Shown here piece by piece: positions 17,714 to 27,120 of a stretch of 64,000 nucleotides of DNA. The notes under the pieces were generated by a model that worked only from the letters and a program-made list of their open reading frames with translations, was not told the DNA's origin and ran no database searches. The position numbers were made by a program, and so were the translations under genes. Origin of the DNA: Natrinema hispanicum (GTDB lineage Archaea > Halobacteriota > Halobacteria > Halobacteriales > Natrialbaceae); contig NZ_SHMP01000004.1 in NCBI RefSeq assembly GCF_004217335.1, positions 930,001 through 994,000 of the forward strand, read 5' to 3'. The number at the start of each line of letters is the position of its first letter. Within the stretch, counting starts at the first letter, position 1.

Positions 17714-18709
17714 TCAGGGGCGCGGTGCGGCCTTCTGGAGTGCCGTCTCGGCGATATTGCCGCCGTAGTCGGCGCTTCGGGACAGCGAGTCGACGATCAA
17801 CCCGAGCGACTGGGCCTGCACCGGGTCGAGGTCCCGAAGCATATCGTCGATCTGGCGGGTGTGTTGGTCGATCTCGAGGACGGCCTCGCGGGCACTGTGT
17901 CCGAGCCGGTTCGCTTCGTCGGTCCCCTCGGCGAACAGCGCGTCCATCGATTTCTCCAGAATCGTTGCTGCGTCCTCGTGGAGGCCCTCGAGCGCCTCAG
18001 CGACGTCCGCGGGAATCTCGTCGAGTTTGAGCGCGAGGTTACTGATCTTGGCGGCGTGGTCGGCGACGCGCTCGAGTTGGCGGGCACTCGAGTGGAGGTC
18101 AAAACAGTCCTCGCGAGGTACGCCGAGTTCTTCGGCCGCTCGCGGGGAGCGAAGCGTCGCCCGGAAGATCCGCGAGACGACGAGCCAGAGCCGGTCGACG
18201 TCGTCGTCGCGTTCGATCACGTCGTGTGCGATGTCGTCGTCGTCTTCGATCAACGCCGTAATCGCGTCCTCGAGCATCGACTGGGAGATCAAGCGCATCC
18301 GCGTGACGGCGTTGACGATCGACAGCTCCGAGGAATCGAGTAAGTCCTGAATGACCACGCTGTCGGTTGTCTCCTCTAAGACTTCGACACCGACCAGCCC
18401 CTGCGTCGCACTGCGGATCGCACGGCGCTGATCGGTCGTGATCCGGCCCGCCTCGAGACGAATGATGTCGAACCCGCTGACGTACATCGTCATTACGGCC
18501 CGGGTGAGCCGTTCGCCCTCGAGCTGCGAGATATCGAGGGTTCCCTCCTGTCGTTCCGTTTCGCTCTGGGGTGTCAGCAACAGCGCGTCGTCTTCGGGGT
18601 AGAACTCCACGGTCGTACCGGCGCTGACGTTGTTCTCGGTCGCCCACGTCTTTGGTAGCGAGACGGTGTAGGTCGATCCACCCGTCACCTGGACCTTTCG
18701 CGTCTCCAT
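17714..18709 (-). CDS. AbrB-PhoU fusion, phosphate uptake regulator
   Basis: A 331-residue protein. Residues 1-45 are a SpoVT/AbrB DNA-binding domain (TRKVQVTGGSTYTVSLPKTW), the rest are two PhoU-like three-helix bundles with the DxxHAAK-type motif RVADHAAKISN and HTRQIDDMLRDLD. PhoU proteins damp phosphate-transport signalling; the AbrB fusion suggests direct control of promoters. No pst genes are visible next to it. ATTTATATTCG on the minus strand, about 25 nt upstream of the start, is a good TATA box for a leaderless message. Confidence 0.85.
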   Translation of the reverse strand: METRKVQVTGGSTYTVSLPKTWATENNVSAGTTVEFYPEDDALLLTPQSETERQEGTLDISQLEGERLTRAVMTMYVSGFDIIRLEAGRITTDQRRAIRSATQGLVGVEVLEETTDSVVIQDLLDSSELSIVNAVTRMRLISQSMLEDAITALIEDDDDIAHDVIERDDDVDRLWLVVSRIFRATLRSPRAAEELGVPREDCFDLHSSARQLERVADHAAKISNLALKLDEIPADVAEALEGLHEDAATILEKSMDALFAEGTDEANRLGHSAREAVLEIDQHTRQIDDMLRDLDPVQAQSLGLIVDSLSRSADYGGNIAETALQKAAPRP

Positions 18710-18946
18710 ATAGCAGGATACGACCGATCGAATATAAATATGGGCAAATCTATAGAGTATTGCCGAGATGCCCCCTCAATTCGACTCGATGAAGTGCTCG
18801 ATACGCTTTCGAATGCGTGTCTCCGCCACACAACCACGTTCCTAGAATATCCGACAACTATATAGAGCGTATACGGTTGCCGACGTTTCTCCTCGCTTCC
18901 GTACGAAAGCCGCGCTCTCTTGCGCGTCCCAGTACAACTGTCGGCC

Positions 18947-19312
18947 ATGATCGGTGCCTATACAATCGGCAAGAAAGCGGCCACGTTCGGTTACAGACGA
19001 TACGGGGTTCCGGGAGCGATCGCCTCCGGCGGTGCGGCGCTGGCCGGCTATCTCGTCGTCCGGCGAGCGCTGAAATCGTCGACGAACGACGGGACAGTCG
19101 ACTCGGCGATCGATGCCGAGGAGATCCAGTCTGCGGTCGACGAGCAGGGACTGAGTGCGGTAAGCGACAAAGAAACGCTCGAGCAGGCGATCGACACCGA
19201 TGAACTCGGTACGCCCATCGACATCGACGACGTTCAGTCGTCGGTCGACGAAGAAACTGGCGAGAGCACCGACACGGCTGGCGACGGCGACTCGAGCGCC
19301 GGCGAAAGGTAA
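18947..19312 (+). CDS. Haloarchaeal hypothetical protein with N-terminal membrane-proximal helix
   Basis: A 121-residue protein. The first 45 residues are glycine/alanine-rich and hydrophobic (GVPGAIASGGAALAGYLVV), probably one short membrane helix; the remaining part is strongly acidic with a repeated pattern of SAVDEQ / EQAIDT / SSVDEE segments. The start at ATG 18947 (MIGAYTIGKK) is chosen because upstream residues in the open frame break the pattern. Function unknown. Confidence 0.7.
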   Translation: MIGAYTIGKKAATFGYRRYGVPGAIASGGAALAGYLVVRRALKSSTNDGTVDSAIDAEEIQSAVDEQGLSAVSDKETLEQAIDTDELGTPIDIDDVQSSVDEETGESTDTAGDGDSSAGER

Positions 19313-19400
19313 CTCAAACACGCGATTCACGACGCTCGACACTCGTCACGTCCGGTGGGACTGCTGTCGATCGTCGGTTACGAGATTCTACAGTTCGCCT

Positions 19401-19412
19401 TTAGATTTATAC
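19401..19412 (+). promoter_or_regulatory. TATA-like element before the 58-residue membrane protein
   Basis: TTAGATTTATAC is centred about 27 nt before ATG 19435, predicting a leaderless transcript for the small membrane protein. Confidence 0.4.
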
Positions 19413-19434
19413 TCAGGAAAGCTGACAGTAACTC

Positions 19435-19611
19435 ATGGAACGTGGTGTCCGTCGCCGTCTCGATGCCCTCATTGCGCTTGTGTCACTGCTGCTCGGCATT
19501 GTCCTCACAGTTATCGTTTTTAGCGATCGAATCGGCGGCTTGGTTATCGTCGGGTCGGTTTTCGTAGGGGTGTTCATCGGGGTACTGGCGCTGTGGTACG
19601 CAGAGGGGTAA
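19435..19611 (+). CDS. 58-residue two-helix membrane protein
   Basis: A small gene that is easily missed by length cut-offs. It starts MERGVRRRLDALIALVSLLL, giving a positive N-terminus and a first membrane helix (about residues 10-28), a short loop SDRIGG, and a second helix (about 35-54) ending ALWYAEG. The positive-inside pattern, GC3 bias and the TATA box at leaderless spacing all support it. I recognise no family name with certainty; small haloarchaeal membrane proteins of this shape are common and uncharacterised. Confidence 0.65.
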   Translation: MERGVRRRLDALIALVSLLLGIVLTVIVFSDRIGGLVIVGSVFVGVFIGVLALWYAEG

Positions 19612-19679
19612 GCGGCGTCGGTTCTGACGACGAGCATGCCTGTCGAACAGTATCGCGCACTCCGAGAAGCCAGAACTGA

Positions 19680-20363
19680 TCAGCGCGTTCCGCGAACCCG
19701 CTCGAGCACCGCCAGCGTCCCGTCGGCGTGGACCTCGTCGAGCACTTCGTCGGCAGCCGCTTTCGCCGACTCGTCGGCGTTGTTGACGGCGAACCCACGA
19801 TCGACGGCCTCGAACGTCGAAACGTCGTTGACCGAATCGCCGATCGCGACGCAGTCCTCGAGATCGATACTGGTCTGCTCGGCGATCGTCTCGAGTCCCG
19901 CCCCCTTGTTCGGGTTCGTATCCTTGACGTGGTAGGCGTAGCCGGTGTCGATCACCTCGAGGCCGTGCTTGGCGGCGATCTCGCGCAGTGGCTCGAGGGG
20001 CTGTTCGAGGTTGACAGCGATTTCGGTTTCGCGCCAGCGGTTGACGGTGTCTTCGTCGCCCCAGCCGAGGTCATAGCCCGCGGCCCGGTACTCCTCGGTG
20101 ACGGCCTGGGCAGCCTCGCGGTCGGCGGTGAAGAAGACGTCGTCGCCGGTGTAGACGACACCGCCGTTTTCGGCGACGACGAGTTCGGGAATTCCGATGA
20201 AGTGACAGAGCGCAACGGGGTAGGGAAAGGCCTTCCCGGTGGCGATCACGACGGGCGCGTCCCATTCGCGGAGCGGATCGAACACGCGGGGATCGATACC
20301 CCATCCCTGGGGACGGGTCAGGGTGCCGTCGACGTCGAGCACGAGCGGCGGATCGGCGGTCAT
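19680..20363 (-). CDS. Phosphoglycolate phosphatase, archaeal HAD type
   Basis: A 227-residue HAD phosphatase of the archaeal phosphoglycolate phosphatase group. Motif I is VLDVDGTLTRP (two Asp), motif II is VVIATGKAFPYP, the Lys of motif III lies in VKDTNPNKGAGLE, and motif IV is CVAIGDSVNDVSTF. The family's small C2-type cap lies between motifs II and III. It would remove 2-phosphoglycolate arising from DNA repair or carbon metabolism, or act on related phosphates. Monocistronic, with ATG at 20363. Confidence 0.88.
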   Translation of the reverse strand: MTADPPLVLDVDGTLTRPQGWGIDPRVFDPLREWDAPVVIATGKAFPYPVALCHFIGIPELVVAENGGVVYTGDDVFFTADREAAQAVTEEYRAAGYDLGWGDEDTVNRWRETEIAVNLEQPLEPLREIAAKHGLEVIDTGYAYHVKDTNPNKGAGLETIAEQTSIDLEDCVAIGDSVNDVSTFEAVDRGFAVNNADESAKAAADEVLDEVHADGTLAVLERVRGTR

Positions 20364-20402
20364 AGCCGTGACTCGAGGGCTGGGTGACCTAAAACGGTCG
20401 GT

Positions 20403-20906
20403 TCAATCCGGGAGCGGTCCAAGAATATCGAGTTGATACGCTGCGGCCGCTTCAGCCAGCGCCGCGGTGTCCAGTTCGGCTTGCGGCGGCGTCTCCAGTC
20501 GCTTCGCCGGCTCACCGACCTCGATGAATAACTCCTCGAGGCCTGCCGGCGTCACCTGGACGAGCATGCGACAGGCATCGTCGCTGACGACACGGAAGCC
20601 GTGTGGGACGTCTCGAGGGAGGAACACTGTCTCTCCCGGACTTGCCCGGCTCACGGTCTCGCCGTCATCGCCATAGTAACAGTCGATCTCACCGTCAAGG
20701 ATATAGAATAGTTCGTCTTCGCCGTGGTGAACGTGGTACGGCGTTTCGTAGCCGGCGGGAGCAGTGTGCTCGAGCAAGGTGAACGCGCCGTCCGTTCGCT
20801 CGGCATCGGTCTTGAAGACCATTAGCACACCGACTGACCACACCGCCTTCCCATCGGTCGCGCCCATCACCGTCGGCATCGCTTCTGGACTTGTCTGTGT
20901 ACCCAT
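20403..20906 (-). CDS. Cupin-domain protein
   Basis: A 167-residue protein with one cupin barrel. Motif 1 is PYHVHHGEDELFYILDGE, with the metal-binding HxHx(3-4)E pattern, and motif 2 is PRDVPHGFRVV with its His. The C-terminal 40 residues form a helix (AALAEAAAAYQL). The substrate is unknown. I start at ATG 20906 (MGTQTSPEA), which has CTATTTTATCG on the coding strand about 26-35 nt upstream as a TATA box; a longer frame upstream is not needed. Confidence 0.85.
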   Translation of the reverse strand: MGTQTSPEAMPTVMGATDGKAVWSVGVLMVFKTDAERTDGAFTLLEHTAPAGYETPYHVHHGEDELFYILDGEIDCYYGDDGETVSRASPGETVFLPRDVPHGFRVVSDDACRMLVQVTPAGLEELFIEVGEPAKRLETPPQAELDTAALAEAAAAYQLDILGPLPD

Positions 20907-21085
20907 GTCTAGGTAGCACATCACACAGTGCGATAAAATAGTAGTGAGAGTGGTTAGGGAAGTCCAACGACACGGCGGTCGGGCTGCCGACCGCAAATCG
21001 ATCACTTGCTGCGGGCGACAACAGCGCCGTATGGTAGTTATCAGATAGGTGGTAGAAATCGGGCCTCGGATGAACCGTCTCGCAT

Positions 21086-22165
21086 TCAGAGCGCGAGGTA
21101 ACCCGCGTTGGGCAGCAGCCCGAGCAGATAGAGCACCCCGAGAACGAACATGAACTCCGCGATCGCCATCGCTGGCGGGTCGACGTGTGTCCCGGAGTGA
21201 GAGTAGAAGATCCGCTGGCTCACCTCACCGAGAAGGCCGGAGATCGCACCGAAGACACCGGCGACGAGCAGTGCAACCGGTTCACTTCCGATGATCGCCG
21301 CGTCGGTCGCGATGATCGCACCCACCGCGCCCAGGAGTGTGATGTGGTGGGTGACCGGAATTTTCTCGACCCCGAGGTTCAGAAACAGCAGGCTCATCGC
21401 GGAGATCGCATACCCCAGGAAGATGCTCTCAGTCATGAGCCAGATGTACCCGCCGAGGATCCCACCGATGACGCCGATGGTCGCCACGCCGGACCACTCG
21501 TACTGGTGGGGGAGCCAAGGCTCGGTCGCTAACCGGTCAGTTTCAGTGCCGCCGTCGGCAGCCATCCGTTTTTCCTCGCGCTCGAACGGCGACATGTCGA
21601 GGATGCTCGAGCCAGCCACCTTGCCGACGAGCGGGTAGCCGAAGGCGAGGCGAGCCAGGAAGGCCGTCGCGACGACCGAGAGCGCGATGTTGTCCGTCGG
21701 GAAGCCGATTCCGTTTAGCACCTGGGTGATGAGCATCCCGACCGCGCCGAAGACCGCACCGACCGCGAGGATGTCGGTTTGGTCCCGAACGGCGTACAGG
21801 ATGTTCTTTCCGAAGTGGTAGTCCCAGCCGGCGGGTTCCATCTCGGGATACCGCCGGCCGGCGTAGGCTGTCGCGGCGACACCGCCAGCGAAGGCGATAT
21901 GGGGGCCAGTCACCGCGCCGAAGCCGATCGTCCCGGTAATGCCAGCGCCGAGTTCAGCTGCCGGAATCCCCTCGACCGCACCGACTTCGCGCTGCAGGAT
22001 CGCGATACCTTCGCCGAGGAAGACGACAAAGCCGGTAAAGACGAACGACGGCAGTGCACCGAGTGCTGCACCGAACGCGCCGCCGGCGAGGGCGGTAATG
22101 AGCAGGAGGACGAACGCGTCGGTCTCCATTCCGATAACCGGAATCTGAAGCAGCGTCTGGACCAT
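21086..22165 (-). CDS. Multi-spanning membrane protein of the haloarchaeal glycerol locus (GlpX/GlpF-like, putative glycerol transporter)
   Basis: A 359-residue integral membrane protein with about ten hydrophobic segments, glycine/alanine-rich. It starts 3 nt after the glpK stop, so it belongs to the glpK operon. In Haloferax volcanii a membrane protein at this position (called GlpX there, unrelated to the bacterial fructose bisphosphatase of that name) is proposed to help glycerol entry. It is not an aquaporin-type GlpF: no NPA motifs are visible. Notable segments are TGTIGFGAVTGPHIAFAGG and PVTHHITLLGAVGAIIATD. Transport function is inferred from context. Confidence 0.75.
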   Translation of the reverse strand: MVQTLLQIPVIGMETDAFVLLLITALAGGAFGAALGALPSFVFTGFVVFLGEGIAILQREVGAVEGIPAAELGAGITGTIGFGAVTGPHIAFAGGVAATAYAGRRYPEMEPAGWDYHFGKNILYAVRDQTDILAVGAVFGAVGMLITQVLNGIGFPTDNIALSVVATAFLARLAFGYPLVGKVAGSSILDMSPFEREEKRMAADGGTETDRLATEPWLPHQYEWSGVATIGVIGGILGGYIWLMTESIFLGYAISAMSLLFLNLGVEKIPVTHHITLLGAVGAIIATDAAIIGSEPVALLVAGVFGAISGLLGEVSQRIFYSHSGTHVDPPAMAIAEFMFVLGVLYLLGLLPNAGYLAL

Positions 22166-22168
22166 CGC

Positions 22169-23711
22169 TTACTCCTCACTATCTCGCGCCCAGTCGCGCG
22201 CTCGGTCGACGGCGTCATCCCAGCGGTCGTATCGCCGATCGGCGGTGTCCGGATCCATCTCGGGTTCGAACTCGGCGTCGATCTGCCAGTTGCTCCGCAA
22301 CTCGTCGGGATCGCTCCAGTAGCCGACTGCGAGGCCAGCCGCGTAGGCCGACCCGAGCGCCGTCGTCTCGTCGACTACCGGGCGGACGATCTCCGAGCCG
22401 ATGATGTCCGACTGGAGCTGACAGAGGAAGTTGTTCTTGACCGCGCCGCCGTCGACTTTCAGCGACTGTCATCTCGATCCCCGAGTCGGCCTCCATCGCT
22501 TCGGCGACGTCGCGGGTCTGGTAGGCGATCGACTCGAGGGTCGCGCGGACGACGTGTTCTTTGCGGGTGCCACGTGTCATCCCGACGATGGTGCCGCGTG
22601 CGCGTTGATCCCAGTGGGGTGCGCCAAGTCCAGTAAACGCGGGGACGACGTAGACGCCATCGGTCGTGTCGACGCTCCGGGCCAGTTCCGCCGTCTCGGC
22701 GGGATCGTCGATCAGCGTCATGTCCTCGAGCCACTCGATCGCCGCGCCGGTGACGAAGATCGCTCCCTCGAGTGCGTACTGGACGTCTTCACCCGAGCGC
22801 TGGAACCCGATCGTCGTCAACAGGCCGTGGTCGGATTCGACGGCCTCGTTGCCGGTGTTCATCAGGAAGAACGAGCCGGTGCCGTAGGTGTTCTTCGCGT
22901 CGCCGGCATCGAAACAGGTCTGCCCGAACAGGGCCGCCTGCTGGTCGCCAAGCGCACCCGCGACGGGCACCTCGGCCTCGAGGAAGCCGTCGGGATCGGT
23001 CGTCCCGTAGGTATCGTCGTCGCTCGAGGGACGGACCTCGGGCAACATGGCCTCGGGAATCGAAAACTCCGCCAGCAAGTCGTCGTCCCACTCGAGGTCG
23101 TGGATGTTGTAGAGCATCGTCCGCGAGGCGTTCGTGACTTCGGTGATGTGGTTGCCCGTGAGGTTGTAGATCAACCACGTATCGATAGTCCCGAACAAGA
23201 CCTCGCCTTGCTCTGCGCGGTCGCGGATGTCCGCGGGGCGCGTGCGCTCGAGTTTGATCGGGTCGGCGTTGTCAAGGAGCCACTCGGCTTTCGTCGCCGA
23301 GAAGTAGGCGTCGGCCTCGAGGCCGGTTTTGTCGCGGATAGTCTCGACCATTCCCTCCTCTTCGAGTTGCTCGACGCGATCGGTCGTCCGACGGTCCTGC
23401 CAGACGATGGCATTGTGGACGGGGTTGCCAGTGTCTGCATCCCACAGCAGTGTCGTCTCTCGCTGGTTGGTCACGCCGATAGCCTCGAGCTGATCGGGGC
23501 CGATACCCGCCTGCCCGAGAGCCTGTCTGATGACGGCTTTGGTGTTCTCCCATATTTCCGTCGGGTCGTGCTCGACCCAGCCGGGTTCGGGATAGATCTG
23601 TTCGTGTTTCTCGTAGGCGTTCGCGACGACCTGTCCCTCGTGATCGAAGACGATGAAGCGGGTGCCGGTCGTTCCCTGGTCTACCGCACCGACGTAGGTA
23701 TTGGTTGTCAT
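22169..23711 (-). pseudogene. glpK: Glycerol kinase GlpK, interrupted by a +1 frameshift
   Basis: GlpK phosphorylates glycerol to sn-glycerol-3-phosphate for GlpABC. From ATG 23711 the frame encodes YVGAVDQGTTGTRFIVFDH (the phosphate-binding first motif), GVTNQRETTLLWD and AFTGLGAPHWDQRARG, all intact. After GIEMT (about 22467) the frame breaks; one base to the side it resumes as [20 protein letters not shown] and runs to a TAA at 22169-22171, ending DSEE. A single extra base (near 22466) or a 2-nt loss explains it. Corrected length is about 514 residues, the normal size. Without the last 85 residues the enzyme would be inactive. The glpA-side genes are intact, so a sequence error is a real alternative. 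Confidence 0.9.
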
Positions 23712-24007
23712 AGGTGTTATCCCACACTCGCGCACGATGTCTTTACTGACGGGCGCGTTCTACTGGTAAACAATTCCTACAATCATTATAAAAGTTACCG
23801 AACCCATAACACAGCCATCATAAGATGATGTGAGAATTCGAGCAGTATGAACGCTATATACGCTGTTCTAAGAAGAAAATCGACATGCGGCCGCTGCGTG
23901 TCGTTCCGGTCAACTGACTACTAGTCTCGATATCATCCCATTGTTATGGCTGTTCCTTCGCCGCCGATAAAATAAAGATGTGGCTGTCCGTAGTGGCTTC
24001 TGAAGGA
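23712..24007. promoter_or_regulatory. Divergent glpK / glpABC promoter region
   Basis: A 296-bp gene-free stretch between two oppositely directed glycerol operons. TTTTATAATG on the minus strand near 23785-23794 is a candidate TATA box for glpK, leaving a leader of roughly 50 nt. GATAAAATAAAG near 23966-23977 is the candidate for glpA, with a very short leader. The centre is AT-rich (CGCTATATACGC near 23850). The arrangement fits shared control by a glycerol-responsive regulator, but I could not identify an operator. Confidence 0.5.
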
Positions 24008-25717
24008 ATGGCCCGTGACACGGAGGTTCTCGTCCTCGGCGGCGGCTCGACCGGCTGTGGCATCGCCCGCGATCTGGCGATGCGAGGCCTCGAGGTCACG
24101 CTCGTCGAGCGAGGCAACCTCACAGACGGAACGACCGGTCGGATGCATGGCCTGCTCCACAGCGGCGGGCGATATGCCGTCTCCGACCAGGCCAGCGCGA
24201 CTGAGTGTATCGAAGAAAACGAGATCCTTCGGGAGATTGCCGGTCACTGCGTCGAGGAGACCGGCGGCCTGTTCGTCCAGCGACCCGAGGACTCGGACGA
24301 CTACTTCCGGCAGAAACTCGAGGGCTGTCGGGAGTGTGGGATCCCCGCCCGCGTGCTCTCGGGGTCGGAAGCCCGCGAGGTCGAACCCTACCTCGCTGAC
24401 GATATCAAACGGGCGATCGAAGTCCCCGACGGCGCGGTCGACCCGTTCCGACTCTGCGTCGCGAACGCGGTCGACGCCGAGAACTACGGCGCGCGCATCG
24501 AAACCCACGCCGAGGTGATCGACCTCCTGCGCGACGGCGACGACATTTACGGCGTCGAGGTGCGCCACGACTCGGGCCCCGGCAAACGTACGCACGCCAC
24601 GTCCGGGACCACCGAGGAGATCACCGCCGAGTACGTCGTCAACGCGACCGGCGCGTGGGCCGGCCAGATCGGTGCGATGGCCGACCTCGAGATCGCAGTC
24701 CGCCCCTCCAAGGGCGTGATGACGATCATGAACGTCCGGCAGGTCGACACCGTGATCAACCGCTGCCATCCGAAAGGCGACGCCGATATCATCGTCCCCC
24801 ACGAGACGACCGCAATCTTGGGCACGACCGACGAGGAAGTCGACGATCCGGACGACTACCCCGAGGAGCAGTGGGAGGTCGACCAGATGATCGACACCCT
24901 CACGGAACTGGTACCGATCCTCGAGGAAGCCCGGACAATCCGCTCGTTCTGGGGCGTGCGCCCGCTCTACGAGCCGCCGGGAACCGGCACGCAGGACCCG
25001 ACCGACATTACCCGAGACTTCTTCCTGCTCGACCACGCCGACCGCGACGGCGTCGCGGGGATGTCCAGCATCGTCGGCGGCAAGTTCACTACCTACCGGA
25101 TGATGGCCGAAGATATCGCCGATCACGTCTGCGAGAAACTAGGTGTAAACGCCACCTGTGCGACCGCCGACGAGCCACTGCCCGGCAGCGAAAACATCGC
25201 GACGCTCGAGGCCGGGATGGATGACTTCGGGCTGCGCTCGCCGGTGGCCCGCCGGAGCAGACAGCGGCTGGGCAGTCGGGCTCGCGAGGTGCTCGAGACC
25301 AACGAGCCGAACCCGGTGATCTGCCAGTGTGAAGGCGTCACGCGCGCAGAGATCAAAGATGCCATCGCCCAGTCGGGGACGGACCTGAACGCGGTTCGCA
25401 TCCGAACACGGGCCTCGATGGGGAACTGTCAGGGTGGTTTCTGCTGTCAAACGATGGCAAACGAACTCCACCCCGAATACGACGAGGAGATGGTCCGCGA
25501 GGCGCTCGACGAACTCTTTCAGGAACGCTGGAAAGGCGAGCGCCACGCGCTGTGGGGCGAACAGCTCTCGCAAGCGATGCTCAACTACGCACTGCATGCG
25601 ACGACGATGAACCGAGATCGCGATCCCGCAAGCGCGACGTCGACCGTGGATTTCGCGGCCTTCGACGACGGCCGAGCCGAGAGAGACCGGATCGACGGGA
25701 TCCGAGGGGGCCGCTAG
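24008..25717 (+). CDS. glpA: Anaerobic-type glycerol-3-phosphate dehydrogenase subunit A
   Basis: A 569-residue FAD subunit that oxidises glycerol-3-phosphate to dihydroxyacetone phosphate as part of the GlpABC complex. The FAD site is [17 protein letters not shown] (residues about 7-23) with [14 protein letters not shown] following; the C-terminal third holds the BFD-like 2Fe-2S site [11 protein letters not shown] ... GNCQGGFCC. The start at ATG 24008 ([10 protein letters not shown]) matches family N-termini; an in-frame ATG 30 nt upstream only adds non-conserved residues. glpB follows immediately. Confidence 0.93.
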   Translation: MARDTEVLVLGGGSTGCGIARDLAMRGLEVTLVERGNLTDGTTGRMHGLLHSGGRYAVSDQASATECIEENEILREIAGHCVEETGGLFVQRPEDSDDYFRQKLEGCRECGIPARVLSGSEAREVEPYLADDIKRAIEVPDGAVDPFRLCVANAVDAENYGARIETHAEVIDLLRDGDDIYGVEVRHDSGPGKRTHATSGTTEEITAEYVVNATGAWAGQIGAMADLEIAVRPSKGVMTIMNVRQVDTVINRCHPKGDADIIVPHETTAILGTTDEEVDDPDDYPEEQWEVDQMIDTLTELVPILEEARTIRSFWGVRPLYEPPGTGTQDPTDITRDFFLLDHADRDGVAGMSSIVGGKFTTYRMMAEDIADHVCEKLGVNATCATADEPLPGSENIATLEAGMDDFGLRSPVARRSRQRLGSRAREVLETNEPNPVICQCEGVTRAEIKDAIAQSGTDLNAVRIRTRASMGNCQGGFCCQTMANELHPEYDEEMVREALDELFQERWKGERHALWGEQLSQAMLNYALHATTMNRDRDPASATSTVDFAAFDDGRAERDRIDGIRGGR

Positions 25718-27004
25718 ATGGCGATCGAAGACGACGTCCTCGTGATCGGCGGCGGCCTCGCAGGCGCAACCGCCGCACTCGCCGCCGCAGACGAAGGCGT
25801 ACAGGTTCGACTCGTCTCGTACAAACAGAGTACGCTCCGCCACGCCAGCGGCTTGATCGACATCCTCGGCTACACACCGGCGGGCGACGGCCCGCTCGTG
25901 GACCCGTTCGAGGCACTTGTTGACCTGCCCGAGGGCCACCCCTACGAGCGCGTGGGGCTCGAGGCCGTCCGTGAGGCCCTCGCGTTTTTTGACGAGATCG
26001 CGGGCGACGCATACGACGGCGGCCACACGGACGCGAACGCGCTCGTGCCCACCCACGGCGGCACGGTCAAGCCAACCGCCAGATACCCTGTTTCGACCGC
26101 CGCCGGGATCGCGAGCGACGACCGTGATACCCTGCTCGTCGGCTTCGAGACGCTGCCGGACTTCGAGGCACCGCTGGCGGCTGCCCATCTCGAGGCCGCC
26201 GGCGCTCCCTTCGCGGCCCGTGGCGTGACGGTTCGGTTCCCCGGAATCGTCCGAGACGACGCGAAGGTCACGCGATACGCACACCTGCTCGACCACGACG
26301 AAACCGTGGAGACGGCAGCGGGCGAGACGACCGCGCGCGATGCGCTCGCCGACATCGTCCGGTCCCAACTCGAGGCCGAGGCCCGCGTTGGCTTCCCCGC
26401 GATCCTCGGAGACGATCACGCCGACGCAGTCAGAGCCGACCTCGCGGAGCGACTCGGCGTCGACATCTTCGAGGTCCCGATGGGGCCACCGAGTCTGCCC
26501 GGGCTGCGACTCGAGGACCTGCTCTATGAGGCGCTCGAAGACGCCGGCGTCCGAGTGACGACGGGTGTGCCGGTAATCGAGTACGAGACCGCCACCAGCG
26601 GGCGAATCGACCACGTCGTCGTCGATCGCAACGGCACCGAGATCCCCCATCGCGCCGACCAGTACGTACTGGCAACGGGCGGGCTGGTCGGTAAGGGCGT
26701 GCGATCGAAGCGCAAGCGGGTGTTCGAGCCGATCTTTGACTGTCACGTTCCCCATCCGGCGGACCGCTACGACTGGTTCGTCGACGACGTCTTCGGCGAC
26801 CAACCCTACGCGCAGTTCGGCCTGCCAGTCGACCGCGATCTCAAGCCGCTCGATCCCGGCGACGAGCCCGAATTCTCGAACCTCCGTGCGGCGGGGGCGG
26901 TGCTTGGCGGCTACGACTTCGCGGCAGAGAAATCCGGCAGCGGCGTCTCGCTCGCGACAGGCTACGTTGCGGGCCAGCGTGCGGGGACGGAGGCAAGACA
27001 ATGA
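25718..27004 (+). CDS. glpB: Glycerol-3-phosphate dehydrogenase subunit B
   Basis: A 428-residue FAD/NAD(P)-fold subunit: VLVIGGGLAGATAALAAADE at the N-terminus, the family's RHASGLIDILGY, and the C-terminal GGYDFAAEKSGSGVSLATG typical of GlpB. It is thought to pass electrons between the GlpA flavin and membrane-anchored GlpC. The start codon abuts the glpA stop, and its stop overlaps the next small ORF in ATGA, so the operon is tightly coupled. Confidence 0.92.
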   Translation: MAIEDDVLVIGGGLAGATAALAAADEGVQVRLVSYKQSTLRHASGLIDILGYTPAGDGPLVDPFEALVDLPEGHPYERVGLEAVREALAFFDEIAGDAYDGGHTDANALVPTHGGTVKPTARYPVSTAAGIASDDRDTLLVGFETLPDFEAPLAAAHLEAAGAPFAARGVTVRFPGIVRDDAKVTRYAHLLDHDETVETAAGETTARDALADIVRSQLEAEARVGFPAILGDDHADAVRADLAERLGVDIFEVPMGPPSLPGLRLEDLLYEALEDAGVRVTTGVPVIEYETATSGRIDHVVVDRNGTEIPHRADQYVLATGGLVGKGVRSKRKRVFEPIFDCHVPHPADRYDWFVDDVFGDQPYAQFGLPVDRDLKPLDPGDEPEFSNLRAAGAVLGGYDFAAEKSGSGVSLATGYVAGQRAGTEARQ

Positions 27005-27120
27005 CGGACACGGGCGAACCACGCGACTCGAGTGGCGAACGCGATCGACTGGGCGTGAGTGAACGGACTCGAGCGAGCGATGCGACCGACAGCGACCGAC
27101 TGACTCAGGTGATTCGATGA
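27001..27120 (+). CDS. 39-residue ORF bridging glpB and glpC
   Basis: A short frame whose ATG overlaps the glpB stop (ATGA at 27001-27004) and whose own TGA overlaps the glpC ATG (ATGA at 27117-27120). It encodes a hydrophilic, Arg/Asp/Ser-rich peptide starting MTDTGEPRDSSGERDRLG. Without it, glpB and glpC would be separated by an unusual 112-nt gap in an otherwise tight operon. The peptide resembles no family I know. It may be a real microprotein, or a frame translated mainly to couple glpB with glpC. Confidence 0.45.
   Translation: MTDTGEPRDSSGERDRLGVSERTRASDATDSDRLTQVIR

Noticed and set aside
23933..25126. 397-codon minus-strand open frame antisense to glpA
   Set aside because: Same reason: a shadow of glpA, with no recognised motif.
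25139..27022. 627-codon minus-strand open frame antisense to glpA and glpB
   Set aside because: It mirrors two well-conserved genes; high-GC codons leave the opposite strand open. Composition is His/Arg/Val-rich with no domain.
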